A stretch of DNA of 64,000 bases from the NCBI RefSeq assembly GCF_008698145.1, contig NZ_RZNZ01000016.1, positions 1 to 64,000 on the forward strand, in the 5' to 3' direction. A program made the position numbers and the translations under genes. This document shows, one piece after another, positions 8,532 through 17,900 of the stretch (positions within the stretch are counted from its first letter, which is position 1; each line of letters begins with the position of its first letter). The DNA is from Bifidobacterium vespertilionis. GTDB taxonomy: Bacteria; Actinomycetota; Actinomycetes; Actinomycetales; Bifidobacteriaceae. The notes under the pieces are model-generated. The model saw only the letters and a list, made by a program, of their open reading frames with translations. It had not been told where the DNA came from and did not search any database.

Positions 8532-11500
8532 CTACCGCGCGAAGCGGGAGTACCGCCGACCGGGGCGCACCGAAAGGATGCGCGGCGGGGTCTTGCGCTC
8601 GGCGGGCTTGGTCTTCGAGATGCCGTAGAACAGGCGCTCCACCACCTCGCGGCACTTGCGCATCGCGCCCATGAGCTCGTTGTCGAACTGCTGGCCACGG
8701 TGGGCGCTGTGGCCCAGGTACACGGCGATGCCGCCCAGGGAGTACATGTCGTCCGGCAGCACGTCGGCCTGGTTGGCGCGCCCGCTCCACAGGTAGTTGC
8801 CGTTGCGCGCGGCGGTGCACATGCGCCACGCATGCTCGAGGATCCTCGCGTCGCCCTGGTCGATGAATCCGAGCCGGACCAGCTGCCCCAGCGCCTCCAG
8901 TGTGCCGTTGACGCGCAGTTCGGCGTACTCGCCGGCATGCTGCAACTGCAGCAGCTGCACGGTCCACTCCACGTCCGAAAGCCCGCCCTTGCCGAGCTTC
9001 AAGTGCCGGTCGCGACGCACGCCGCGGGGCAATCGCTCGGCCTCCATGCGGGCCTTGAGCTTGCGGATGTCCGCGAGCTGAGCGGGGGTGAGCGGGTCGG
9101 CGCAGTAGCGCAGCGGATCGGCGATCCCGGTGAGGAAGTCGTGCGCCAGCACCGCATCGCCGGCCGCGTACCGGGCCCTGAGCAGCGCCTGATGCTCCCA
9201 GGTGCTCGCCCAGGAGGCGTAGTACTCGCGGCAGGAGGCGTAGGATCGCACGATCGGCCCGTTCTTGCCCTCCGGGCGCAGATCCAGATCGAGCTCGATC
9301 TTCGCCTCCACGCTGGTGGGGCCGGACAGGACCTTGCGCATGTCGTCCACCACGGCCTTGGCGAACGCACCGGCGTCGGCATCGTCCGCATCTGCGGCCG
9401 GTCGGTAGATCAGGATCGCGTCGGCGTCGGAGCTGAAGTTCACCTCTCCCCCGCCATAGCGTCCCATGCCGATCACGGCGATCGACGCGGCCGCAGAGGC
9501 CATGCCACGCTCGCGCAGCTGATGGGCCACGGACCAATCGAGCGCAGCCTGGATGATCGCGTCGTACACGTCGGTCATGCCCTTGAGGCTGGTGGCGTCG
9601 TCGATCAGGCCGCTCATCCAGCCCAGGCCGATGCGCTCGATCTCATGGCGGCGCATGGCGCGGATCGACGTGGCGAAGTCGTTGATGGACTCGGCATAGC
9701 GCTCCAGCGTGGCCTTGCACTGCACGTCCAGATTCTCGCGCACGCGGGGAGCCAGGGACTCGTCGCTGCCCAGCCAGGTGACCGATTCAACGGACTTGGT
9801 GAGCGCGTCGCCCAGATAGCGCGAATTGGACAGCACGTGGCACAGGCGCTGCGCGGCGGACGTGGAGTCACGCAGGAAGCCCAGATACCCGCTTTCACTG
9901 CCGAACTTCTCCTCGAGCTTGCGCCAGCCGAGCAGTCCCATGTCCGGGTTCTGACCGTCGCCCAGCCATTCGAGCACGGCGGGCAGGATGATCCGGTTGA
10001 TCTTGGCCGCGCGGGACACGCCGCTGGTCAGGGCCTCCACATGGCGCATGGCGGCGTCCGGATCGGCGAATCCGATCGAGGCGAAACGGGTCCTCGCCGC
10101 ATCGCTGCTCAGCGAGATCTCGTCGGGATCCAGCTGGGCGCTGATCGGCAGCATGGGGCGGAAGTAGATGTCCTGATGCAGGTGCCGCACCTCGCGGCGG
10201 ATCGCGTCGAACTGCTCGACCAGCTCCTCCGGGTGCACCCCGAGCGCCCTGGACAGACGGCGCAGTTCGGCGTTGCTCTGCAGCGCCTCGCGATCGATCT
10301 GCCTCTTGCGCTCGATCCCGCCCACACTGCCGGCGCCGAGGTCCGGGAACAGGTGAGTGCGCTTCAAGGCCCACATCTGCTGTCGGTGCTCCAGCACGCG
10401 CTCGAACCGGTAGTCGTGCGAAAGCTTGACGGCCTGTTTGCGAGAAACGTAGCCGCCGTCGGACAGGGCCTGCAGCGATTCGAGGGTGGAGGCGGTGCGC
10501 AGGTTCTCGTCGGTGCGCCCGTGCACCAGCTGGAGCATCTGCACGGTGAACTCCACGTCGCGCAGACCACCGCGGCCCAGCTTGATCTCGCGGTCCTTGA
10601 GGGGCGCGGGAATGAGATCCTCAACGCGTTTGCGCATTTGTTGGCAATCGTATACGAAGTTCTTGCGCTTGGAGGCCGACCAGACGAACGGGCGGGTCAT
10701 CTCCCGGTACGCCGCGCCGAGCTCGCGGTCGCCGGCCACCGGACGGGCCTTGAGCAGCGCCTGGAACTCCCAGCTTTCCGCCCAGTGCTCGTAGTAGCCC
10801 TTGTGCGATTCGAGCGTGCGCACCAGCGGGCCATCCTTGCCTTCGGGGCGCAGGCCGCCGTCGATCTGCCACAACGTGGGTTCGGCGCAGCCCATGATCA
10901 CGGACTGGCACACGCGCTGCAGCAGGGTGCCCATCTTTGTGCCCACGCGGATCAGGGCCTGATGGTCCAGCGTGTCGTCCGCCGGCTCCACCACGTAGAT
11001 CAGATCCACGTCGGAGACGTAGTTGAGCTCCTGCGCGCCCAGCTTGCCCATGCCGATGATCGCGAACCGGCAGTGCTCGCCGCCGTCCACCTCGTGACGA
11101 GCGATGGCCAGGGCCCCCTCAAGGGCCGCGTCGGCCAGATCGGACAGCATGCGGCTGATGGCCGGCTGGACGTACAGCGGATCGTCGGCGGTGACGTCGA
11201 TGGCCATGATCGCGGCCAGATGCCTGCGGTAGGTGCGTCTGAGTTCGGAGGTGGCGTCGGCCAGATCGAGGCCCGCCACAGGGGCGTCTGCGGAGGGGTC
11301 GGCGCCGATCGCCTCGAGAATGCTCGCGCGGCGCTGGGCGGCGCTGAGCTGGCCACTGCGGCACGGGTCGGCCGCGGCCGCCGCCACAAGGTCCGGGCGG
11401 ATGCGCATGAGCTTGCCCATTTCGTCGGAGGCGCCGAGGACGGCGATCAGACGGCGCTGGGCGTCCTCGGTGGGGGCGAGCTCGTCGAGCGTGGTGCGGC

Positions 11501-11714
11501 GGCTGGGCAGCGCGGCCAGGACGCCGTGCAGGTTGCGCAGGGCGACGTCGGGGTCGTAGGCGCGCTCCAAGGCGGACAGCAGCACCCCGAGATGATGGTC
11601 GTCCATGCCGGCCTGACGCAGCAGGTCGATCTGCCGCTTGGCCTCGTCGAGATCGAGGATGCCGGCATGGATGAGTTCGCGCGCGCTCACGGCGCCTTCA
11701 TGGATTTGTGGCAT
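8532..11714 (-). CDS. glnE: bifunctional glutamine synthetase adenylyltransferase/deadenylylase
   Basis: 1060 aa from Met at 11714. It attaches and removes AMP on glutamine synthetase in response to nitrogen status. Two homologous nucleotidyltransferase domains are visible. The N-terminal one has GMGKLGAQELNYVSDVDL (around residue 200), the deadenylylating half. The C-terminal one has GMGRYGGGEVNFSSDAD (around residue 750), the adenylylating half. In-frame upstream codons to 11909 run back over metF and are not used. It lies 26 bases after metF, so they may be co-transcribed. The downstream gap holds the GTCAC array, not a clear terminator. Confidence 0.95.
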   Translation of the reverse strand: MPQIHEGAVSARELIHAGILDLDEAKRQIDLLRQAGMDDHHLGVLLSALERAYDPDVALRNLHGVLAALPSRRTTLDELAPTEDAQRRLIAVLGASDEMGKLMRIRPDLVAAAAADPCRSGQLSAAQRRASILEAIGADPSADAPVAGLDLADATSELRRTYRRHLAAIMAIDVTADDPLYVQPAISRMLSDLADAALEGALAIARHEVDGGEHCRFAIIGMGKLGAQELNYVSDVDLIYVVEPADDTLDHQALIRVGTKMGTLLQRVCQSVIMGCAEPTLWQIDGGLRPEGKDGPLVRTLESHKGYYEHWAESWEFQALLKARPVAGDRELGAAYREMTRPFVWSASKRKNFVYDCQQMRKRVEDLIPAPLKDREIKLGRGGLRDVEFTVQMLQLVHGRTDENLRTASTLESLQALSDGGYVSRKQAVKLSHDYRFERVLEHRQQMWALKRTHLFPDLGAGSVGGIERKRQIDREALQSNAELRRLSRALGVHPEELVEQFDAIRREVRHLHQDIYFRPMLPISAQLDPDEISLSSDAARTRFASIGFADPDAAMRHVEALTSGVSRAAKINRIILPAVLEWLGDGQNPDMGLLGWRKLEEKFGSESGYLGFLRDSTSAAQRLCHVLSNSRYLGDALTKSVESVTWLGSDESLAPRVRENLDVQCKATLERYAESINDFATSIRAMRRHEIERIGLGWMSGLIDDATSLKGMTDVYDAIIQAALDWSVAHQLRERGMASAAASIAVIGMGRYGGGEVNFSSDADAILIYRPAADADDADAGAFAKAVVDDMRKVLSGPTSVEAKIELDLDLRPEGKNGPIVRSYASCREYYASWASTWEHQALLRARYAAGDAVLAHDFLTGIADPLRYCADPLTPAQLADIRKLKARMEAERLPRGVRRDRHLKLGKGGLSDVEWTVQLLQLQHAGEYAELRVNGTLEALGQLVRLGFIDQGDARILEHAWRMCTAARNGNYLWSGRANQADVLPDDMYSLGGIAVYLGHSAHRGQQFDNELMGAMRKCREVVERLFYGISKTKPAERKTPPRILSVRPGRRYSRFAR

Positions 11715-11740
11715 ACGCTCCAATGTACCCGAAAACCGTC

Positions 11741-12586
11741 TTATCTGGCGAACAGACATCCCACATTCTGCCAGATGCGGCGGGTGCCGCCCGGATGGTT
11801 CATGGTGTACAGATGGATGCCGTCCACGCCATGGGCCACCAGATCGGTGATCTGGTCGGAGGCGTAGTTGATGCCGGCCGCGCGCAGAGCCTCGGGGTTG
11901 TCCGCCCACTTGTCCAGAATGCGGTTCAACTTGGCCGGGATGCGCGAGGCGTTGCGCTCGGCCATCCTGCGCACGGACTTGGCGCCGCGCACGGGCATGA
12001 TGCCGGCCTCGATCGGCACGTCGATGCCGGCCGCGCGGGCCTTGTCCAGGAAGCGGTAGAAGTCGTCGTCGTCGTAGAACAGCTGGGAGATCAGGTGGCT
12101 GGCGCCGGCGTCCACCTTCTTCTTGAGGTTGGCGATGTCCTCGTCCAGCGACTCGGCCTGGTAGTGGCCCTCCGGATAGCAGGCGCCGAAGATCTTCAGA
12201 TCGGGGCGCTTCTCGCGGATGTAGGCCACCAGATCGCTCGCGTGCGGGAAGGCGCCCACCGGCTCCTGATCGGGCAGGTAGTCGCCGCGCAGGGCGAGCA
12301 CGGCCTGCACGCCGGCCTCATCGAACATCTCGAGCGCGTGGTCGATCACCTCGTGGTCGGAGTACAGGGCCGTCAGATGGGCCACGGTGGGGATGCCGTA
12401 CTCGGTGCGGATGGTGTGCGCGATGCGCGCGGTGGCCGTGCGGTCGGACGCGGTGCCGTGGCCGTAGGTGACGGAGATGAAGTCGGGCTTCAGGCCCTCC
12501 AGTCCGTCGAGGGTGTCGTAGATGGTGCCCACGGGCGCGTTGCGCTTCGGGGGGAAGACTTCGAGGGAGAACATGGGGGTGGTCAT
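11741..12586 (-). CDS. metF: methylenetetrahydrofolate reductase
   Basis: 281 aa. This flavoprotein reduces 5,10-methylene-THF to 5-methyl-THF, the methyl donor for MetE. The N-terminal FSLEVFPPK catalytic Glu motif and SVTYGHG are present, as is ALRGD near residue 100. The start at 12586 has AAAGGA eight bases upstream; a longer frame to 12664 would run through the metE terminator hairpin. Together with metE directly upstream it forms a methionine synthesis unit. Confidence 0.95.
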   Translation of the reverse strand: MTTPMFSLEVFPPKRNAPVGTIYDTLDGLEGLKPDFISVTYGHGTASDRTATARIAHTIRTEYGIPTVAHLTALYSDHEVIDHALEMFDEAGVQAVLALRGDYLPDQEPVGAFPHASDLVAYIREKRPDLKIFGACYPEGHYQAESLDEDIANLKKKVDAGASHLISQLFYDDDDFYRFLDKARAAGIDVPIEAGIMPVRGAKSVRRMAERNASRIPAKLNRILDKWADNPEALRAAGINYASDQITDLVAHGVDGIHLYTMNHPGGTRRIWQNVGCLFAR

Positions 12587-12624
12587 TGCGGGTTCCTTTG
12601 ATGGTGAAATGCGATGGGAAACGA

Positions 12625-12655
12625 ATCGGCTCCCCTCGATGCGAAGGGAGCCGAT
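12625..12655 (-). terminator. stem-loop between metE and metF
   Basis: A perfect 10-bp GC-rich stem (ATCGGCTCCC with its complement at 12646-12655) has an 11-base loop. On the minus strand it is followed by TTCGTTT, a weak T-run. It probably ends or attenuates metE transcription before metF. Confidence 0.6.
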
Positions 12656-12673
12656 GTCATGCAAGGTCCATGC

Positions 12674-14977
12674 CTACTTGGCAAGCTTGGCGCGGACGGC
12701 CTTGGCGGCCGCGACAAGATGCTTGAGGCTCGGCCAGGTCTCGGCGTCGCCGCGGGTCTTCAGACCGCAGTCGGGGTTGATCCAGACCTTCTCGACGTCC
12801 ATCTTCTTGAGGATCTCGCCGATGCGCTCCTCGATCTCCTGCTCGGAGGGGATGCGCGGGGAGTGGATGTCGTACACGCCGGGGCCAGCCTCGGTCTCGA
12901 AGTGGGCGTCGTGGATGGCGTCCAGCACCACCAGATCGCCGCGGGAGGCCTCGAAGGAGATCACGTCGGCGTCCATCGCATCGATGTCGCGGATGATGTC
13001 GTTGAACTCCGAGTAGCACATGTGGGTGTGGATCTGTGTGGTCGGCTTGACGGCGGAGTGCACCAGACGGAACGCGGGAACGGCCCAGTCAAGGTACTTC
13101 ACATGCCAGTCGGACTTCCTGAGCGGCAGCTTCTCGCGCAGGGCGGCCTCGTCGATCTGGATGACCTTGATGCCGGCGGCCTCGAGGTCCAGCACCTCGT
13201 CGCGGATGGCGAGGGCCAGCTGCTGGGTCTGCTGCTCGTGGGTGATGTCCTCGCGCGGCCAGGACCAGTTGAGGATCGTGACCGGGCCGGTGAGCATGCC
13301 CTTCATGACGTGGTCGGTGCGGCTCTGCGCGTAGGCGGACCACTCAACGGTGATCGGCTTGGCGCGGGAGACGTCGCCCCACACGATCGGGGGCTTGACG
13401 CAGCGGGTGCCGTAGGACTGCACCCAAGCGTTCTTGGTGAACAGGAAGCCGTTGAGGTTCTGGCCGAAGTACTCGACCATGTCGTTGCGCTCGAACTCGC
13501 CGTGGACCAGCACGTCGAGGCCGATCTCCTCCTGATGCTTGATGCAGGCGTCGATCTGGGCCTTGATGAACGCGTCGTAGGCCTCCTTGGTGATCTCGCC
13601 CTTGCGCAGCTTGGCGCGCTCGGCGCGGATCTCCTTGGTCTGCGGGAAGGAGCCGATCGTGGTGGTGGGCAGCAGCGGCAGGCCCAGGGCCTCGCGCTGG
13701 AGCTTCTGGCGCTCGGTGCGGGCGGGCTGGCGGACGAAGTCGGCGTCGGTCAGCTTGGCGATGCGGTCGGCAACGGCCGGGTCCGCGGGGGTGCGGGTGC
13801 CGTCGAACAGCGCCTGGTTGGCGGCCAGCGCGGCGTCGGCCTTGAGCTCCTCGTCGCTCTTGGAGGCCAGGGTGGCGATCTCCTTGAGCTCGCCGAGCTT
13901 CTCCACGGCGAACGCGAAGTGCTTGAGCTTGTCCGCGTCGATGCCGGTCTCGCCCTCGGTGCTGAACGGCACGTGCAGCAGGGAGCTGGCGGTGGAGACG
14001 GCCACGTTCCCGGTCTTCTCGCGCAGGGCGTCGATCAGGCCCAGGCTGATCGCGTAGTTGTTGCGCCAGATGTTGCGGCCGTTGACCACACCGGCGAAGA
14101 TCGTGGTGGCGGAATTGACGCCGTAGCGCTCCACGGCGTCCAGATTCTCGTCGCGGCCCTCGTTGAGGTCCAGGCCGATGCCGTCGAAGCCGAGCAGGTT
14201 GACGGTCTCGTACACGTCGGCGATGTGACCGAAGTAGGTGTTGAGCAGGACCTTGACCTTGCCTTCGCGGGCCGGCAGGATCTTGGCGTACAGGCTCTTG
14301 AAGAGCTCCACGTCGCCGGGCTCCTTGTCCAGCACCAGATACGGCTCGTCGAGCTGCACCCATTCGGCGCCCAGCTCGGCGAACTTGGCCAGAACCTGCG
14401 CGTACACGGCGGCGACGGCCTGCACGAGGCCCTTGTCCAGATCCAGCTCCTGCGCCTCGGAGTTGCGGGAGAGCTTGAGGAAGGTGTACGGGCCGATGAA
14501 CACCGGCTTGGTGAGGATGCCCAGCGCCTTGGCCTCGGCGAACTCGTCGAACGCCTTGGTGGAGTTGAGCTTGACCTCGGTGGCCGCGTCGAACTCGGGC
14601 ACCAAGTAGTGGTAGTTGGTGGTGAACCACTTCTTCATCGGCAGGGCGGTCACGTCGCCGGCCTCGCCCTGGTAGCCGCGGGCCATGGCGAACAGCGTGC
14701 CCTCGGCGTCCAGCGACAGGCGCTGGTAGCGCTGCGGGATCACGTTGAGCAGGATCGCGGTGTCCAGCATCTGGTCGTAGTAGCTGAAGTCGTTGCTCGG
14801 GATCAGGTCGATGCCGGCCTCCTGCTGCAGCTTCCAGTGCTTGGCGCGCAGCTCCTTGGCGGTGGCGCGCACGGCGTCGATGTCGTTGGCGCCCTTCCAA
14901 TAGCCTTCGATGATCTTCTTCAGTTCGCGGTTCTGGCCGATGCGCGGGAACCCGGAAACCGAGGTGAGAACGGACAT
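12674..14977 (-). CDS. metE: cobalamin-independent methionine synthase
   Basis: 767 aa, full length. It transfers the methyl group from 5-methyl-THF (polyglutamate) to homocysteine. The C-terminal zinc site is intact: HTHMCYSEF supplies His and Cys, the Glu is in SFEASRG, and the last Cys is in [11 protein letters not shown]. The N-terminal half is the usual non-catalytic barrel copy with [13 protein letters not shown]. The start is preceded by AGGAGG. No cobalamin riboswitch or SAM riboswitch is recognisable in the 414 bases upstream, which hold repeats. Confidence 0.97.
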   Translation of the reverse strand: MSVLTSVSGFPRIGQNRELKKIIEGYWKGANDIDAVRATAKELRAKHWKLQQEAGIDLIPSNDFSYYDQMLDTAILLNVIPQRYQRLSLDAEGTLFAMARGYQGEAGDVTALPMKKWFTTNYHYLVPEFDAATEVKLNSTKAFDEFAEAKALGILTKPVFIGPYTFLKLSRNSEAQELDLDKGLVQAVAAVYAQVLAKFAELGAEWVQLDEPYLVLDKEPGDVELFKSLYAKILPAREGKVKVLLNTYFGHIADVYETVNLLGFDGIGLDLNEGRDENLDAVERYGVNSATTIFAGVVNGRNIWRNNYAISLGLIDALREKTGNVAVSTASSLLHVPFSTEGETGIDADKLKHFAFAVEKLGELKEIATLASKSDEELKADAALAANQALFDGTRTPADPAVADRIAKLTDADFVRQPARTERQKLQREALGLPLLPTTTIGSFPQTKEIRAERAKLRKGEITKEAYDAFIKAQIDACIKHQEEIGLDVLVHGEFERNDMVEYFGQNLNGFLFTKNAWVQSYGTRCVKPPIVWGDVSRAKPITVEWSAYAQSRTDHVMKGMLTGPVTILNWSWPREDITHEQQTQQLALAIRDEVLDLEAAGIKVIQIDEAALREKLPLRKSDWHVKYLDWAVPAFRLVHSAVKPTTQIHTHMCYSEFNDIIRDIDAMDADVISFEASRGDLVVLDAIHDAHFETEAGPGVYDIHSPRIPSEQEIEERIGEILKKMDVEKVWINPDCGLKTRGDAETWPSLKHLVAAAKAVRAKLAK

Positions 14978-15084
14978 GCTTCCTCCTGAACGAACAGTCT
15001 TAACCCGGCTAAACTACCACGGATCGGGAGGGTGTGGGACATCAGGTGAGTCTGCATGTCGGTATAAATGCGGTTTATAGCATC

Positions 15085-15413
15085 AAGGACTTCACTCGAC
15101 ATCTTTGACACCGAACCGTCAGGCGGACAGTCCGGTGGACTGTCCGTAGGCAGGCCGAGCCGTGAAGCGAACGCCGGCGGCGTTCGCAGGCGAGGACGAA
15201 CGACAGTGAGCAAATAAAGCCGCGGCCGCAGGCCGACCGCGGTTGCGGTCGAGCCGCCACCAAGGCGGCGACGTGAATGTCAAAGACTTCACTCGACATC
15301 TTTGACACCGAGCCGTCAAACGGACAGTCCGGTGGACTGTCCGTAGGTAAGGGGAGCCGCCGCCAAGGCGGCGACGTGAATGTCAAAGACTTCACTCGAA
15401 GTCTTTGACATTC
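15085..15413. repeat. tandem hairpin-module repeat derived from the phosphatase 3' end
   Basis: Units starting at about 15085, 15281 and 15385 share ACTTCACTCGA followed by a TCTTTGACA-type segment; the last is the real 3' end of the downstream SixA-like gene. The first two also share a palindrome GGACAGTCC-GGT-GGACTGTCC (near 15130 and 15328). Unit 1 (about 196 bases) additionally carries GAACGCC-GGC-GGCGTTC and a GCGGCC-rich stem. A related block is inverted at about 57210-57385. No gene is seen in 14978-15391. Confidence 0.7.
15378..15413 (-). terminator. stem-loop spanning the phosphatase stop codon
   Basis: 15378-15392 (GAATGTCAAAGACTT) is exactly complementary to 15399-15413, with a 6-base loop that overlaps the TGA stop codon at 15392-15394. 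Partial copies of this stem occur twice further downstream. It could stop transcription or protect the 3' end, but it has no T-run. Confidence 0.5.
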
Positions 15414-15949
15414 AACACGGCAAGCAGATCGCCGGAGTGGACCTGCCACTCGTCGAAGGGCTTGTCCGATCCGAAGATCGCCACGGCCGCAGTGGACATG
15501 CCCAGCGTGAGCAGATCGAGCGCGGCGGGATCGGAATCCGACGAGGAAAGCCACTGGCAGCTGATGGACACGGTCGGCTCATGGCCCAGGATCAGCAGCA
15601 CGCGGGTCTTGCCGGGGGTGTGCGCCAGCTCGTCGAGCACGGCCTGCACGCCGCCGTCGTACAGGCTCTGGCGGTTGTCCACGTTGGGCTTGTCGCCGAA
15701 GAACTTGAGCATCCGATCCAGCGTCTGCTGCGCGCGGGTGGCCCCGGACACGGCGATGCGATCGGGAACCAGCTCCAGCTCCGCGAGCCCGCGCCCCACG
15801 GTCTTGGCCTGCTTCAGTCCCTTGTCCGTCAACTCGCGGTCCCGGTCGCCTTTAGCGCTGAAGGATTCGGCCTTCGCGTGCCGCATGACGATCAGCACAT
15901 GCTTGTACGCATCCAGCTTCTTGCCCAGTTTCTTGAGATTGACGCCCAT
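15392..15949 (-). CDS. SixA-like histidine phosphatase
   Basis: 185 aa. Histidine phosphatase superfamily; SixA-type members remove phosphate from phosphohistidine, though the substrate here is unknown. The catalytic RHAKAE motif is near residue 24 and the second catalytic His is in ILGHEPT near residue 123. GGGGGAG precedes the start at 15949. It follows trmI by 25 bases on the same strand, probably one transcript. The last codons lie inside a repeated stem-loop. Confidence 0.85.
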   Translation of the reverse strand: MGVNLKKLGKKLDAYKHVLIVMRHAKAESFSAKGDRDRELTDKGLKQAKTVGRGLAELELVPDRIAVSGATRAQQTLDRMLKFFGDKPNVDNRQSLYDGGVQAVLDELAHTPGKTRVLLILGHEPTVSISCQWLSSSDSDPAALDLLTLGMSTAAVAIFGSDKPFDEWQVHSGDLLAVLNVKDFE

Positions 15950-15974
15950 GGTCCGCACTCCCCCTTGTTTGGTT

Positions 15975-17072
15975 TTATGCATCCAGTGTAGTCGTTCCGG
16001 ACTCCTCGCCACGCGAGGACCACGCGGCATCGGCTGCGGCCACCTGACGGTCGAGGTCGCGTATCACCTTGCCGAGCTTGCGATCGGAGATGTCGCGCAG
16101 CTCAAGCTCCGCCAGATCGCGCGCCTCGGCGCTCTCCGAATCCACATCCGTGTAGGTGTCCTTGGTGGCGCGGTCGCGTTTGCGCAACGGCTCCACGCCA
16201 TCGGCCATCGCGCGCGAGACCAGCAGGAAGCCCGTATGCCCCACCATCGTGTGGTCGGGTCGGACCGCAAGCCCCTGCACCTTCCACGTGCGCTCCAGCG
16301 TCTCGGTGACCTGCGGCTCGGTCCATTGGGCGCTGTCGCGCAGGGCCTCGGCCAGACGGCTCAGCTGGGTGGTCGTGGTCACGTACGCCACCAGCACGCC
16401 GCCGGGGGCGATCACGCGGTGCGCCTGCTCGAGCCGGTTCCACGGGTCCAGCATGTCGAGCATGATGCGGTCGAACCAGTGCTCCGGCAGCGTGGCCGCC
16501 ACTGAGTCAAAATCTCCCACCCTGAGATCCCACCAGGACGGCTTATGGCCGTAGTACACGGTGGCGTTGGCCTCGGCCACATGCGCGAACTGGGGGCGCA
16601 GCTCGATCGTGGTGAGGTTGCCGTCCTCCCCCACCGCGTCCAGCAGGTGCAGGCTCATGGCGCCCGACCCGGCGCCCGACTCGAGCACGCGCATGCCGCG
16701 GCGGATGTCGCCAAGCGAGAGCACCTGCGCGATGTCCTTGGGGTACATGATCTGCGCACCGCGAGGCATGGAGAGCACGTAATCGGCCAGACGCGGGCGC
16801 ATCACCGCATACTCCCATCCGCCGATCGCGCGCGCCGACTTCCAAGGCTTGTTCACATCGCGCTCAGGATGGACCTGATTGACCTGCGCGTCCCGCTTGG
16901 CATGCACCGTGGTCACCACGGTACCCTCGCTCGAGCCGATCACCTCGTCATGCAGGATCAGCCCATGCTCGGTCTGCGTGGAGCCGCCCGGAACCAGCTG
17001 GTCGGTGATCATCTTGCCCCTGCGGTCGGTGAACTGCACCTTCTCGCCCGCCGTGAGTGGTCCGCGTCGCAT
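15975..17072 (-). CDS. trmI: tRNA (adenine-N1)-methyltransferase, TrmI type
   Basis: 365 aa. It methylates A58 of tRNA using SAM. A small N-terminal beta domain (1-100) is followed by a Rossmann methyltransferase core. Motif I is RVLESGAGSGAMS, then IELRP, and the catalytic-site region LDMLDPW is near residue 205, as expected for the TrmI/TRM61 family. It is longer than the usual 280 aa because of a charged C-terminal tail (about 300-365). The start at 17072 matches the conserved N-terminus (MRRGPLTAGEKV). Confidence 0.9.
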   Translation of the reverse strand: MRRGPLTAGEKVQFTDRRGKMITDQLVPGGSTQTEHGLILHDEVIGSSEGTVVTTVHAKRDAQVNQVHPERDVNKPWKSARAIGGWEYAVMRPRLADYVLSMPRGAQIMYPKDIAQVLSLGDIRRGMRVLESGAGSGAMSLHLLDAVGEDGNLTTIELRPQFAHVAEANATVYYGHKPSWWDLRVGDFDSVAATLPEHWFDRIMLDMLDPWNRLEQAHRVIAPGGVLVAYVTTTTQLSRLAEALRDSAQWTEPQVTETLERTWKVQGLAVRPDHTMVGHTGFLLVSRAMADGVEPLRKRDRATKDTYTDVDSESAEARDLAELELRDISDRKLGKVIRDLDRQVAAADAAWSSRGEESGTTTLDA

Positions 17073-17197
17073 GTCCGTTCCGTTTTCCTTCCCGTTCCGG
17101 TCCGTTTCGATTCGGCTAGGAAGTCTAGCATCGGGGCGGTATCCCCTGGGCACTGCGTCATCCTGAGCACTGAGTCGTGAAGCGGACAGCCCTCTTC

Positions 17198-17296
17198 GTC
17201 ATCCTGAGCGGAGCGCGAAGCGCGGAGTCGAAGGATCCTTGATCTGCGCATAAGGTTAAGGATCCTTCGACTCCGCTGCGCTCCGCTCAGGATGAC
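17198..17296. repeat. GTCATCCTGAGC/GGATCCTT hairpin repeat
   Basis: An imperfect inverted repeat with arms of about 40 bases: GTCATCCTGAGCGGAGC...GGATCCTT, then a 17-base loop, then the complementary arm ending GCTCAGGATGAC. This is the first of about a dozen copies in the window. 17073-17900 contains repeats and a gene remnant but no complete gene. Confidence 0.85.
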
Positions 17297-17324
17297 AGCA
17301 AACGGCCTCTTCGACACCAATGGC

Positions 17325-17363
17325 CTACCCACCAGCCATTTTGAACTTGGCCACCGTATACGG
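17325..17363 (-). pseudogene. duplicated 3' end of the DUF1295-type gene
   Basis: The stretch 17289-17363 matches 17865-17940 closely, including the last 12-13 codons of the downstream membrane-enzyme gene (ending KFKWLVG and stop) plus the repeat that follows it. Single-base indels break the frame. It is a remnant of a local duplication of the gene end with its adjacent hairpin repeat. Confidence 0.7.
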
Positions 17364-17469
17364 CGAAGTCGAAGGATCCTTGAGCCCGGTGGAATGGCTG
17401 TCTGCAGCATGTTTTCGAGGTGTTTTCGATGCGCGCGACGGTTGTTCCGCGGCTATTTCGGGGCTATGT

Positions 17470-17685
17470 TGCACACTGGGGGCGGATTTCGGCCTTTGCG
17501 GGATGCTATACATCAAAGTGGGGGCGCGAAAACCCGGGCATCCGCCATATTTGTCGCGTTGGCTTGGCTGTTTTCCGCGGTTTTGCAATGGCCGTCTTTC
17601 CCGCGCGCCTGCCATGGCGTGGCCGGGACGCCCCCACTTTGACGTATATCGCTCGGAAAAGGCCCAAATCCGCCCCCACTGTGCA
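17470..17685. mobile_element. MITE-like element, copy 1
   Basis: A 216-base block is bounded by imperfect 57-base inverted repeats (17470-17526 and 17629-17685). Their outer ends begin GCACACTGGGGGCGGATTT and GCACAGTGGGGGCGGATTT. The interior carries no convincing protein. Copy 2 at 21850-22066 is in opposite orientation with the same size and ends, and homology continues outside, from about 17370 to 17706. The symmetry would also fold as one long hairpin RNA. No transposase is nearby, so mobility would need a factor supplied elsewhere. Confidence 0.65.
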
Positions 17686-17773
17686 AAATATCGAGTTGAA
17701 ACCGTGACCCTAAGCGCTAATCCGTGAAGCGGACAGCCCTCTTCGTCATCCTGAACCGCGCAGACGCCCTCCC

Positions 17774-17872
17774 GTCATCCTGAGCGGAGTCGAAGGATCC
17801 TTAACATTGCGCACAAATCAAGGATCCTTCAACTCCGCTCTACGCCGCTCTACGGGCTCCACTCAGGATGAC
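17774..17872. repeat. GTCATCCTGAGC/GGATCCTT hairpin repeat
   Basis: Inverted repeat GTCATCCTGAGCGGAGTCG...GGATCCTT, loop, AAGGATCCTTCAACTCCGC...CAGGATGAC. It sits immediately downstream (minus strand) of the DUF1295-type gene. Confidence 0.85.
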
Positions 17873-17900
17873 AGCAAACGGCCTCTTCGCCACCAACGGC

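Noticed and set aside
12614..14989. Long open frame opposite metE
   Set aside because: Same artefact: a mirror of the GC-ending codon bias of metE, with no recognisable motif or ribosome site.
14978..15391. Cobalamin or SAM riboswitch upstream of metE
   Set aside because: No conserved B12-box or SAM-box core was found; the stretch consists of hairpin-module repeats.
17320..17727. Several open frames within the MITE-like element, also seen in copy 2
   Set aside because: Shared only because the DNA is duplicated and palindromic; the frames are not preserved as proteins between the copies.
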